Shown here piece after piece: positions 8,810 through 16,580 of a DNA stretch of 45,475 nucleotides. The stretch is from Comamonadaceae bacterium (GTDB lineage: Bacteria > Pseudomonadota > Gammaproteobacteria > Burkholderiales > Burkholderiaceae_C): positions 1-45,475 of the forward strand of contig CANFXC010000017.1 of the NCBI GenBank assembly GCA_947450765.1, written 5' to 3'. The notes below the pieces were generated by a model. The model had not been told where the DNA came from and searched no databases. It saw only the letters and a list, made by a program, of their open reading frames with translations. Both the position numbers and the translations under genes were made by a program. Within the stretch, counting starts at the first letter, position 1, and the number at the start of each line of letters is the position of its first letter.

Positions 8810-9625
8810 CTAAAAGGGACCCGCTTTGACAAAACCACCGCCCTGAAACTGAACGGCGGGATCGTTCAAGTCGGGCGCGAGTGTGCGTGCAAAGACGGCG
8901 TCTCTGAACACGTCGGAGCTGTCTTGCGGAACGTAACCCACATGGCGGGCTTTGCTGTTGTCCCACCAAGTCACCGCGTTGTCCGACATGCCAAAAATAA
9001 TGGAGTGACCCAACACCGGCGTCGTCAGGCAAGCCGTGATCAAACGATGCAGATCGTCAAAACTGAGCCAGCTGGCCAGCATGCGGCGGTCTCGTGGCTC
9101 CGCGAAAGAAGAACCGATGCGCACGCAGGCGGTCTCGATGCCGTAGCGGTCAAAGTAAAAGCGGGACAGGTCTTCGCCAAAGGCTTTGCTGACGCCGTAG
9201 AAGCCATCGGGGCGCGCAGGCTGATCGGCGTTGATGGTTTCGCTTTGGCGATAAAAACCCGTCACATGGTTGGAGCTGGCAAACACCACCCGCTTGACAC
9301 CATGTTTTCGAGCGGCCTCATACAAGTGATAAACGCCCAGAATATTGGCCTGCATGATGGGCTCAAAAGGCCCTTCAACCGACACGCCACCCAAATGAAT
9401 GATGGCGTCAACGCCTGCCACCATGGTGTTGACAGCGTCGGCATCGGCCAAATCAGCCAGCACGATTTCCTCGTTTTGAGCGGCCTCGCCAAACGCCACG
9501 CGGTCCGACAGACGCAGTACATCGCAGTTGGCTTTGAGACGTTCGCGTAGCGCTTGACCCAAACCGCCTGCGGCACCGGTCAACAATAGCTTGGGGTGGC
9601 ACTTCGTTGTCATCATTGGAGTCAT
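8810..9625 (-). CDS. udh: Uronate dehydrogenase (EC 1.1.1.203)
   Basis: A 271-residue extended short-chain dehydrogenase that oxidises D-galacturonate or D-glucuronate to the aldarolactone with NAD+. It matches the Agrobacterium/Pseudomonas Udh family along its whole length: LLLTGAAGGLG (nucleotide site) near residue 13, HLGGVSVEGPF at 77, FASSN at 115, catalytic YGVSK with Tyr143 and Lys147, then WWDNS and the C-terminal FQGG. Several starts are possible (GTG 9646, ATG 9625, ATG 9616, ATG 9613); the ATG at 9625 gives near-family length, but the ribosome site is poor for all. First gene of the udh-lactonase-dctPQM operon. Confidence 0.92.
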   Translation of the reverse strand: MTPMMTTKCHPKLLLTGAAGGLGQALRERLKANCDVLRLSDRVAFGEAAQNEEIVLADLADADAVNTMVAGVDAIIHLGGVSVEGPFEPIMQANILGVYHLYEAARKHGVKRVVFASSNHVTGFYRQSETINADQPARPDGFYGVSKAFGEDLSRFYFDRYGIETACVRIGSSFAEPRDRRMLASWLSFDDLHRLITACLTTPVLGHSIIFGMSDNAVTWWDNSKARHVGYVPQDSSDVFRDAVFARTLAPDLNDPAVQFQGGGFVKAGPF

Positions 9626-9694
9626 TTCAAGTTTTTTCAGGCTCACGGCGCTAGATCGCCGGTGGATTCAAAGCCCAAGACATTCATTTCACGT

Positions 9695-9732
9695 CAGTCA
9701 TGCGTTGTCTGACAAGTAGAAAATTATCCGAC
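9695..9732 (-). promoter_or_regulatory. Operator-like site upstream of udh (GntR family, probable)
   Basis: The perfect 11-bp palindrome TTGTCTGACAA occupies 9705-9715 and is preceded by CAGTCATGCG. A similar half, TTATCCGAC, follows in the same orientation 19 bp further on (9724-9732). The site lies about 80 bp before the udh start. The first 21 bases match 17 of 21 positions of a sequence in the garL-gntR intergenic region (16518-16538), which suggests a common regulator. Confidence 0.6.
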
Positions 9733-9820
9733 CGTCAATTCAACAAGTCAAGCGTATTCAGGAGGCCCAAGGGAATACCCTATGCTTGCGTGACACCCTG
9801 CAGCGCGGCCCCTCAAAACC

Positions 9821-9847
9821 AAAAAAAAGACCCTCACGGGCCTTTTG
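9821..9847 (-). terminator. Rho-independent terminator of scoAB
   Basis: Read on the minus strand, AAAGGCCC and GGGTCTTT pair around the loop GTGA (one G-T pair), followed by a run of T. It starts 23 bp after the scoB stop codon. Confidence 0.85.
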
Positions 9848-9869
9848 AATGAAGGACCGGCGCGTCAAC

Positions 9870-10508
9870 TCAAATCAGCGTCGCGCCCGTCTTCGACTGC
9901 AGCAATTCCAACGTCACGCCGGGTGCCATCTCGATGACTTTCAAGCCCTGCGGCGTCACGTCCATGACGGCCAAATCGGTGATGATGCGGTTGACCACGC
10001 CGAGGCCTGTCAGCGGCAGCGTGCACTGGGTCAGAATCTTCAAGTCTTCGGTGCCATCTTTCTTTTTGGCGACATGCTCCATCAGCACGATCACGCGTTT
10101 GACGCCGGCCACCAAATCCATAGCGCCGCCCATGCCTTTGACCATCTTGCCGGGGATCATCCAGTTCGCCAGGTCGCCCTGCTCGCTGACCTGCATCGCG
10201 CCGAGGATAGACAGGTTGATTTTTCCGCCACGAATCATGGCGAAGCTGTCTTGCGTGCCAAAGATCGACGAGCCCGGAATGGTGGTAACGGTCTGCTTAC
10301 CGGCGTTGATCAGGTCGGCGTCAACCTTGTCGTCAGTCGGAAAAGCGCCGATGCCGAGCATGCCGTTTTCAGACTGCAACCAGACTTCGATATCTTTGGG
10401 CACAAAGTTGGCTACCAGCGTCGGGATGCCGATGCCGAGGTTGACGTAAAAACCGTCTTCGAGTTCTTGGGCAGCACGGGCTGCCATTTGATCTTGGTTC
10501 CACGCCAT
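9870..10508 (-). CDS. scoB: 3-oxoacid CoA-transferase subunit B
   Basis: A 212-residue beta subunit of succinyl-CoA:3-oxoacid CoA-transferase, which activates acetoacetate (or a related 3-oxo acid) with CoA from succinyl-CoA. The catalytic glutamate is Glu47 in QSENGMLG, preceded by [24 protein letters not shown] and [11 protein letters not shown] follow as in the family. It begins 1 bp after the scoA stop codon, so the pair is translationally coupled and forms the heterotetramer. Confidence 0.95.
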   Translation of the reverse strand: MAWNQDQMAARAAQELEDGFYVNLGIGIPTLVANFVPKDIEVWLQSENGMLGIGAFPTDDKVDADLINAGKQTVTTIPGSSIFGTQDSFAMIRGGKINLSILGAMQVSEQGDLANWMIPGKMVKGMGGAMDLVAGVKRVIVLMEHVAKKKDGTEDLKILTQCTLPLTGLGVVNRIITDLAVMDVTPQGLKVIEMAPGVTLELLQSKTGATLI

Positions 10509-10509
10509 G

Positions 10510-11229
10510 TCAAGCTCCTGTTGGGTTGTTGGCCGGTGCGCTCACCGTGCGTTTTTCAATGCGCTTTTCAGGGTTCGCATTGAGCACGATGCGATGCACG
10601 TAAATACCGGGCAAGTGAATGTCGTCAGGGGCCAGCTCGCCCAACGCCACGATTTCCTCGACCTCAACAATGCACAACTTGCCGGCCATGGCCACAGCCG
10701 GGTTGAAATTGCGCGCCGTCAAGCGAAAACGCAGGTTGCCCGAGGTGTCTGCCGTGTGCGCTTTGACAAATGAGATGTCGGGAATCAAGGAGCGCTCCAT
10801 GATGTAGTTTTCGCCGTCAAACTCGCGCAGCTCTTTGCCTTCAGCGACCAAAGTACCGACGCCGGTTTTGGTGAAAAACGCCGGAATGCCGGCACCACCT
10901 GCTCGCAACTTTTCAGCCAGCGTGCCTTGCGGTGTGAACTCCAGCTCCAGCTCACCGGCGAGGTACTGGCGCTCGAACTCTTTGTTTTCGCCGACGTAGC
11001 TCGAAATCATTTTTTTGATCTGCCGCGTGTCGAGCAATTTGCCCAGCCCGAAGCCATCAACGCCAGCATTGTTAGAAATCACTGTGAGGTTTTTGACTTG
11101 GCTTTGTTTCAGCGCTTCGATCAGCGCTTCGGGAATACCGCAGAGGCCAAAGCCACCGACCGCCAACAGTTGGCCGTCTTTGACGACGTCACGGATAGCG
11201 GCTTCGGCCGAGGGAAATATTTTGTTCAA
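10510..11229 (-). CDS. scoA: 3-oxoacid CoA-transferase subunit A
   Basis: A 239-residue alpha subunit of the same CoA-transferase. It shows the family signature [16 protein letters not shown] at about 25-40, [12 protein letters not shown] at 52, and the CoA-binding segment [16 protein letters not shown] near 105. The only sensible start is a TTG at 11229, preceded by GGAG at proper spacing; this weak codon may hold down expression. The gene diverges from a PAS-LuxR regulator, with a strong palindrome 61-82 bp before the start. Confidence 0.95.
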   Translation of the reverse strand: MNKIFPSAEAAIRDVVKDGQLLAVGGFGLCGIPEALIEALKQSQVKNLTVISNNAGVDGFGLGKLLDTRQIKKMISSYVGENKEFERQYLAGELELEFTPQGTLAEKLRAGGAGIPAFFTKTGVGTLVAEGKELREFDGENYIMERSLIPDISFVKAHTADTSGNLRFRLTARNFNPAVAMAGKLCIVEVEEIVALGELAPDDIHLPGIYVHRIVLNANPEKRIEKRTVSAPANNPTGA

Positions 11230-11289
11230 AAGTGTCTCCAGTTGACGCTGCTAAGCCGTTCATCAGCTTCGCAGCAGAGCCATTACGAT

Positions 11290-11311
11290 ACTACGTAACC
11301 CATTACGTAGT
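11290..11311. promoter_or_regulatory. Inverted repeat in the scoA / regulator intergenic region
   Basis: Perfect 9-bp arms ACTACGTAA and TTACGTAGT are separated by 4 bp (CCCA). It lies 61 bp before the scoA TTG and 20 bp before the regulator ATG. The TACGTA core in each half fits the dimeric sites of LuxR/FixJ-type helix-turn-helix proteins, so the divergent regulator is the likely ligand, activating scoAB and perhaps limiting itself. Confidence 0.7.
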
Positions 11312-11331
11312 TTTCCCTAAAGGTTTGCCCC

Positions 11332-11886
11332 ATGGAAGTGGATTACCAATTGGCATTTGACTTGGCACCGGTCGGCTTGGTGTTGTCGCGAAACCGTGCC
11401 ATCGTCGACTGCAATCAGCACGTGTGCGAGATGTTTGGTGCTGCGCGCGAGCAACTGATGGGCCAGTCGTTCAAAGTGCTTTACCCGAGCGCCGCCGAGT
11501 ACGAGCGCACCGGCGCGCGGCTGATTCCGATCTTGAATGCCAACGGTGTGTATGCCGACGACCGCATCATGAAGCGCGTCGGCGGCCGCTTCAAAGACGA
11601 CACCTTTTGGTGCCACGTGACCGGCCGGACCCTGAACCGCGACGCGCCGCACGAAGCGGGCATCTGGACGTTTGAAGATCTCAGTTCACGCCGCCCGGTC
11701 ACAGCAGAACTCACTGCCCGGGAACGCGAGGTGGCCGCTCACCTGATGGACGGCCTGACGTCCAAAGAAATTGGCCGTGCCTTGGGCATCAGCCACCGCA
11801 CAGTAGAGATTTATCGGGCGCGCTTGATGCGCAAATACAAGGCATCCACCACGGCTGACCTGGTGCATAAATTGTTGGTGGGCTGA
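11332..11886 (+). CDS. PAS domain-LuxR helix-turn-helix transcriptional regulator
   Basis: A 184-residue one-component regulator. Residues 1-110 form a PAS domain (MEVDYQLAFDLAPVGLVLSRNRAIVDCN... up to GIWTFEDLS), which could sense a small molecule or redox state. Residues 125-184 form a LuxR/GerE helix-turn-helix: LTAREREVAAHLMDGLTSKEIGRALGISHRTVEIYRARLM. There is no receiver domain or phospho-acceptor. The divergent scoAB operon and the palindrome between them make it the probable local regulator of 3-oxoacid activation. The ligand is unknown. Confidence 0.85.
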   Translation: MEVDYQLAFDLAPVGLVLSRNRAIVDCNQHVCEMFGAAREQLMGQSFKVLYPSAAEYERTGARLIPILNANGVYADDRIMKRVGGRFKDDTFWCHVTGRTLNRDAPHEAGIWTFEDLSSRRPVTAELTAREREVAAHLMDGLTSKEIGRALGISHRTVEIYRARLMRKYKASTTADLVHKLLVG

Positions 11887-11923
11887 GTCAAGCAAAACAC
11901 GTTTGGCGAACTATAGTCAATCC

Positions 11924-12340
11924 ATGCGTTACACAAAATTGCGTTTTCGGTTTCTGACACGCCGCGGCTTGGTCTACCCCTTAGGACTATCGCTGGCAAT
12001 TTTGCTGCTGGGCGGCATCGGCTTTTGGTTCCTTGAGCCTAAAGTCAAAACGCTCAGCGACGGACTTTGGCTGGCATTCACAACGGCAGCCACCGTGGGC
12101 TACGGCGATATCGTGCCCAGTACCCACGGCTCAAGGGCTTTTGCTGTGCTGGTGGTGCTACTGGGTCTGGCGGTGTTGTCACTGGTCACAGCGTCGGTCG
12201 CAGCCGTCTTTGTGGGCGACGAAGAAAGGGATATCGAGCGAGAACTGATGAAGGAAATTCGAGCTCTGCGCGCTGAAGTCGCAGCCCTGCACCACCACCA
12301 ACAAACGGTTTGGGCGAACCGCCACAACGCCGAGGACTGA
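11924..12340 (+). CDS. Two-helix potassium channel (Ion_trans_2)
   Basis: A 138-residue inner-membrane protein with the K+ selectivity filter TVGYGD at residues 57-62. The first membrane segment spans about 18-36, the pore helix 47-56 and the second segment 68-90. The tail (VGDEERDIERELMKEIRALRAEVAAL) looks like a short coiled coil that may hold the tetramer together. There is no RCK or cyclic-nucleotide domain, so gating is unexplained. A TTG at 11903 would add seven residues; the ATG is preferred. It follows the PAS regulator by 37 bp. Confidence 0.85.
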   Translation: MRYTKLRFRFLTRRGLVYPLGLSLAILLLGGIGFWFLEPKVKTLSDGLWLAFTTAATVGYGDIVPSTHGSRAFAVLVVLLGLAVLSLVTASVAAVFVGDEERDIERELMKEIRALRAEVAALHHHQQTVWANRHNAED

Positions 12341-12344
12341 GGCA

Positions 12345-12734
12345 TCAGCCAGGCTTCGGTCCGTCGACAACTTCAGCCGCTGTCCGAAACGCCTCCACCG
12401 ACGCCGGCACGCCGCAATACACCGCTGCGTGCAGCAAGACTTCTTGAAGTTCGGCAGGTGTCACGCCGTTGTTGAGGGCGCCGCGCACATGGCCTTTCAG
12501 TTCGTGTTGCTTGCCCAAAGCCGTCAGCATGGCGACAGTGATCAGGCTGCGGGTTTTGAGGTCCAGCCCAGGCCGCTGCCAGACATCACCCCAGGCTTTG
12601 GCCGTGATGTGCTCTTGAATCGGCTGCGTGAAATCAGTTGCGCCGCCCAGCGCCTTGGCTACAAAATCTTCACCCATGACCTTTTTGCGTGTGATCAAGC
12701 CTTTGTCAAAGTTGCTGCTGTTGCTTGTGGTCAT
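12345..12734 (-). CDS. pcaC: Carboxymuconolactone decarboxylase family protein (PcaC-like)
   Basis: A 129-residue all-helical protein of the CMD/AhpD-like fold. The sequence WQRPGLDLKTRSLITVAMLTAL, then ELKGHVRGALNNGVTPAELQEVLLHAAVYCGVPA, is typical of 4-carboxymuconolactone decarboxylase, which makes 3-oxoadipate enol-lactone in the protocatechuate branch. It lacks the CxxC of AhpD peroxidase-type members. No other pca gene is present, so the pathway role is inferred only from similarity. The ATG at 12734 has AGGAG upstream; the longer frame to 12842 is rejected. Confidence 0.8.
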   Translation of the reverse strand: MTTSNSSNFDKGLITRKKVMGEDFVAKALGGATDFTQPIQEHITAKAWGDVWQRPGLDLKTRSLITVAMLTALGKQHELKGHVRGALNNGVTPAELQEVLLHAAVYCGVPASVEAFRTAAEVVDGPKPG

Positions 12735-12844
12735 GCTGAGTGCTCCTGTGTGAAAACGCTCAGCATAACGGCACATCCGTTTGACTCCGGGCTGTAGTTT
12801 GGCGATGAAAGTCTTCCGGTGAACCCATCCGTTTAACATCACGC

Positions 12845-13249
12845 ATGAAATTTTTAATTCGCTCTTTTTTCAGAACCCTGCGCGTGGTGCTCGGCCCGGT
12901 CATCTTGCTCAAAGAACGCTTGAGTCGGCCCGCCGGACTGGTGCGCGCACAGGCGGCGCAAGACATCGTCAACAAGCAGTGCGAAAGCCTGGTGTTTTAC
13001 CACTACAAGACCTGCCCTTTTTGCATGAAAGTACGGCGAGAAATGCGCCGCTTGTCGCTGCCGATTCAACACCTTGACGCGCAACCAGAAGGTCGCAATC
13101 GGGAGGCGCTCAAGCAAGGCGGTGGACTCGCCAAAGTACCCTGCTTGAAGGTCACCGACGCTGGCGGTAGCAGCCATTGGCTTTACGATTCCGACAAAAT
13201 TATGGTTTATTTGCGCGACCGTTTTTCAGACAAGTCAGTCGCCGTCTGA
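12845..13249 (+). CDS. Glutaredoxin with N-terminal hydrophobic anchor
   Basis: A 134-residue protein. Residues 1-25 (MKFLIRSFFRTLRVVLGPVI and on) are basic and hydrophobic, like a membrane anchor or amphipathic helix. The thioredoxin-fold domain begins near 48 with LVFYHYKTCPFCMKVRREM; the dithiol site is Cys57-Pro-Phe-Cys60. KVPCLKV carries the cis-proline and LYDSDKIMVYL the glutathione-binding part. It probably reduces mixed disulfides at the cytoplasmic face of the membrane. It diverges from the pcaC-like gene and its 3' end overlaps the convergent thioesterase by 15 bp. Confidence 0.88.
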   Translation: MKFLIRSFFRTLRVVLGPVILLKERLSRPAGLVRAQAAQDIVNKQCESLVFYHYKTCPFCMKVRREMRRLSLPIQHLDAQPEGRNREALKQGGGLAKVPCLKVTDAGGSSHWLYDSDKIMVYLRDRFSDKSVAV

Positions 13250-13663
13250 AACTATTTTTCGAATGTGCTCAGGCAGCGTTTTGGCTTTTTGCGCTGGAAA
13301 GTCGACCCAAATAGTGGTGGCGCCACCGGCCGCGTAAATCACGCCTGGCTGGTCCACTCGCTCCATCGTGGCCCAGGTTTCAAAGGTCGTGCGCGCAACA
13401 TCGCTCACGTACATTTTGACCAGCACGTCGCCAGGGTATTCAAGCTGCTTGTAGAAATTGCAAAAGGCGTTGACGATGACTGAGCCGTCGCCTTTGGGAT
13501 CGGGCATAGCGCCAATGCTGCGCGTCCAGTCAACGCGGATCGTCTCCAGATAACGAAAGTACGAGCAGTTGTTGACATGGCCCATCGCGTCCATGTCGCC
13601 CCAGCGAATCGGGATCAGCATTTGATAAACGAATTTTTTCTTTTCGGGAATCTCGATCTTCAT
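13235..13663 (-). CDS. Acyl-CoA thioesterase (4HBT hot-dog family)
   Basis: A 142-residue hot-dog thioesterase of the 4-hydroxybenzoyl-CoA/YbgC type. The signature IRWGDMDAMGHVNNCSYFRY around residues 18-37 contains the catalytic Asp and the following His-Val-Asn-Asn helix start. It hydrolyses acyl-CoA esters; chain preference is unknown. The frame extends upstream to 13795, but the ATG at 13663 has AAGG before it and gives the usual length. It diverges from the ETF-ubiquinone oxidoreductase gene. Confidence 0.88.
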   Translation of the reverse strand: MKIEIPEKKKFVYQMLIPIRWGDMDAMGHVNNCSYFRYLETIRVDWTRSIGAMPDPKGDGSVIVNAFCNFYKQLEYPGDVLVKMYVSDVARTTFETWATMERVDQPGVIYAAGGATTIWVDFPAQKAKTLPEHIRKIVSDGD

Positions 13664-13849
13664 GCGTGTGCCTTGATTAAAAACGAGGGTGCCGAGCGTG
13701 AACAACACGCAGGGAGCGGAATTCTGCGAGCGACGGCCAATGACTGGCCTAGGCGGCATAATAAAACTTAATCTCCGCTGCCGGTGACCCCTCACCCCCG
13801 CAACGAATCCGACACCGCCAAAGCTAAATTATCACGGAGCCCCCACCGC

Positions 13850-15535
13850 ATGAACAACGAAGATATCTTGGCCCAATTCGGCCCCCGCGAAGCCATGGAC
13901 TATGACGTGGTGGTGGTCGGCGGTGGTCCCGGCGGCTTGGCCACGGCGATCCGCCTGAAGCAACTGGCGGCAGAAAAAGGCACCGAGATTTCCGTCGTGG
14001 TGCTTGAAAAAGGCTCAGAGCCAGGCGCGCACATTCTCTCGGGCGCGGTGATGGACCCGATCGCCTTGAATGAATTGATCCCCGACTGGAAGGCGCTGGG
14101 TGCGCCCCTGAACCAGCCCGTCACGTCAGATGAAGTGCTGTTTTTAAGCGAACAAGGTTCCACCAAAACACCGGTGTTTTTAGTCCCCGACTGCATGCAC
14201 AACGAAGGCAACTACATCGTCAGCCTGGGCAATGTGGTGCGCTGGTTGGCGCAGCAAGCTGAAAACCTCGGCGTTGAAATTTTCCCGGGCTTTGCCGCCG
14301 CTGAAGTGCTTTACAACGAAGACGGCTCAGTCAAAGGCGTGGCCACCGGCAATCTGGGCGTGGGTAAAACCGGCGAGCCCGGCGAGAACTTCCAGCTCGG
14401 CATGGAACTGCACGGCAAGTACACGGTGTTTGCCGAAGGTGCGCGCGGTCACTTGGGTCGCCAGTTGATCAACCGCTTCAAGCTGGACGCCGGTAAAGAC
14501 CCGCAAGCCTACGCGCTCGGCATCAAAGAGCTGTGGGAAATTGACCCGGCCAAACACAAAGCCGGACTGGTGATGCACACCGCCGGCTGGCCGATGAAGT
14601 CGGACACCTATGGCGGCGGCTTCATGTATCACCTCGAAGACAACAAGGTCACGCTCGGGCTGGTCACCGGGCTTGACTACAGCAACCCCTACCTGAGCCC
14701 GTTTGAAGAAATGCAGCGCTGGAAAACACATCCCGCGATTCGCCAGTACCTCGAAGGCGGCAAGCGCATCAGCTACGGTGCGCGCGCCATCACGGCCGGT
14801 GGTGCCTTGAGTTTGCCGAAGACGGTGTTCCCGGGCGGTGCCTTGGTCGGCTGCGAAGCCGGTTACCTCAACGCTGCGCGCATCAAGGGCAGCCACGCCG
14901 CCATCAAAACCGGCATGCTGGCAGCAGAAGCGGCTTACGCCGCAGTGACGAACGGTCGCCAGCATGACGAACTCAGTGCCTACCCGGCGGCCTACGCCAA
15001 GAGCTGGCTGGCCAAAGAACTGAACCAGTCACGCAACTTCAAGGCATGGTTCAAAAAAGGCTTGTACATGGGCTCGTTCATGACCGGCATCGAGCAGTGG
15101 TTGCTGCCGCGTCTGGGCATCCAGAGCCCGCCGTGGACGATTCACCGCACCCAACCCGACCACCTCATGCTGAAGCCGGCGGCAGAGTGCCAGCCGATCG
15201 TCTACCCGAAGCCGGACAACAAGATCACCTTCGACCGCCTGAGTTCGGTGTTTGTCTCGAACACCAACCACGAAGAGCAGCAACCCGCACACCTGACGCT
15301 GAAAGATGCCAGCGTGCCGGTCAGCGTCAACTTGGCCACTTACGCCGGCCCAGAAAGCCGTTACTGCCCCGCCGGTGTTTATGAGTACGTGAAGAACCCG
15401 GACGACACCGACCGGCTGCAAATCAACGCGCAAAACTGCGTGCACTGCAAAACCTGCGACATTAAAGACCCAACGCAAAACATCGTCTGGGTCACGCCTG
15501 AAGGTGGCGGCGGACCCAACTACAGCGGCATGTGA
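13850..15535 (+). CDS. Electron transfer flavoprotein-ubiquinone oxidoreductase
   Basis: A 561-residue membrane-associated flavoprotein that takes electrons from reduced ETF and gives them to ubiquinone. Near residue 18 is the FAD site DVVVVGGGPGGLATAIRL, then GSEPGAHILSGAVMD. The C-terminus carries the 4Fe-4S cluster with Cys506, Cys530, Cys533 and Cys536 (CPAGVYEYV, then NCVHCKTCDIKDPTQN). The ATG at 13850 is chosen over 13784 because GGAG precedes it. Functional partners are etfB-etfA and the acyl-CoA dehydrogenase at the other end of the window. Confidence 0.96.
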   Translation: MNNEDILAQFGPREAMDYDVVVVGGGPGGLATAIRLKQLAAEKGTEISVVVLEKGSEPGAHILSGAVMDPIALNELIPDWKALGAPLNQPVTSDEVLFLSEQGSTKTPVFLVPDCMHNEGNYIVSLGNVVRWLAQQAENLGVEIFPGFAAAEVLYNEDGSVKGVATGNLGVGKTGEPGENFQLGMELHGKYTVFAEGARGHLGRQLINRFKLDAGKDPQAYALGIKELWEIDPAKHKAGLVMHTAGWPMKSDTYGGGFMYHLEDNKVTLGLVTGLDYSNPYLSPFEEMQRWKTHPAIRQYLEGGKRISYGARAITAGGALSLPKTVFPGGALVGCEAGYLNAARIKGSHAAIKTGMLAAEAAYAAVTNGRQHDELSAYPAAYAKSWLAKELNQSRNFKAWFKKGLYMGSFMTGIEQWLLPRLGIQSPPWTIHRTQPDHLMLKPAAECQPIVYPKPDNKITFDRLSSVFVSNTNHEEQQPAHLTLKDASVPVSVNLATYAGPESRYCPAGVYEYVKNPDDTDRLQINAQNCVHCKTCDIKDPTQNIVWVTPEGGGGPNYSGM

Positions 15536-15574
15536 GCGGCCGTCAAAGTCGCAGCGACTGAACGCTCACGCCGC

Positions 15575-16357
15575 TCAGTCACGATAGCGATCGCACAAAG
15601 CTTGTGTGGCGCTGCGAAAAGCCCCGATATCGCTGCCGACGCCAACGAAGGTTGCGCCCATGGCCAAATAGTTGCGGGCTTGTGCCTCGACGGGCGCGAG
15701 AATGCCAACCGGTTTGCCGGCGGCCTTGACGTCGGCAAACACTTGGGCGATCACGGCTTGAACGTCGGGGTGGCCCGGATTGCCCAGATGCCCCAGTGCT
15801 GCGGACAAGTCAGACGGGCCGACGAAGATGGAGTCAACACCGTCTAGCGCTGCAATTTCTTTGACCGCTGCCACACCCGCCAAACTCTCAATTTGCACCA
15901 TCACGCAGATGTGTTCGTTGATGTTTTTCAAATAGTCTGGAATAGAACCGTAGCGGTTGCTGCGCTGTGTCACGGCCACACCGCGAATACCTTGCGGCGG
16001 ATAACGCGTGGCAGCGACCGCAGTGCGCGCTTCTTCAGCGCTTTCAACGAAGGGCACGAGAAAATTGTAAAAGCCGGCATCCAGCAGTCTTTTGATCTCG
16101 ACAGCACTGTTGCACGACGGCCGCACGATAGGGGCGGTTGGGCTGTCTTTGAGCGCCATGAGCTGAGGGATAAAAGTGTTGACGTCGTTTGGCGAATGCT
16201 CACCGTCCAGCAAAATCCAATCAAAACCAGCCAAACCCAGCACTTCGGCCGTGATGGGACTGGCCAGAGATGACCAGCAGCCGATGAGTTTTTTACCCGC
16301 CAACAAATCGCGCTTGAAACTGTTGGGGAACGATTGATACGGAACTGCTTGTGTCAT
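15575..16357 (-). CDS. garL: 5-keto-4-deoxy-D-glucarate aldolase
   Basis: A 260-residue class II HpcH/HpaI-type aldolase. It matches E. coli GarL along its length: [46 protein letters not shown]-like segment, QIESLAGV (metal Glu) and [15 protein letters not shown] (metal Asp). GarL cleaves 5-keto-4-deoxyglucarate or 2-keto-3-deoxyglucarate to pyruvate and tartronate semialdehyde. It is divergent from a GntR regulator and shares with udh an operator-like sequence, placing it downstream in the same hexuronate/aldarate route. The dehydratase and the semialdehyde reductase are not in this window. Confidence 0.93.
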   Translation of the reverse strand: MTQAVPYQSFPNSFKRDLLAGKKLIGCWSSLASPITAEVLGLAGFDWILLDGEHSPNDVNTFIPQLMALKDSPTAPIVRPSCNSAVEIKRLLDAGFYNFLVPFVESAEEARTAVAATRYPPQGIRGVAVTQRSNRYGSIPDYLKNINEHICVMVQIESLAGVAAVKEIAALDGVDSIFVGPSDLSAALGHLGNPGHPDVQAVIAQVFADVKAAGKPVGILAPVEAQARNYLAMGATFVGVGSDIGAFRSATQALCDRYRD

Positions 16358-16517
16358 GGCGTGGTTTGGTCTTTTAAAAAAATGAAGTATCGTTGTACGG
16401 CACTGAAGTGTCGCTTTTCTTACAGGATTTAGCGTCAGTTCTTCGTTCCAAGGGCTGAATCAGGCGATCAACTGGACTTTTTATGAGACTTTGATAAAGT
16501 GATGAACGCACAGACAT

Positions 16518-16538
16518 CAGTCATACGTTGTCCGATAT
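16518..16538 (+). promoter_or_regulatory. Operator-like site between garL and gntR
   Basis: CAGTCATACG is followed by TTGTCCGATAT at 16528-16538, an imperfect palindrome. It matches 17 of 21 positions of the site before udh (9695-9715). It lies 43 bp before the regulator ATG, within the 223-bp divergent region. No other clear element was recognised in that region. Confidence 0.55.
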
Positions 16539-16580
16539 AAGTCAACTCAACGCCCGTCATTTAATCTTAATCGCCCATTG

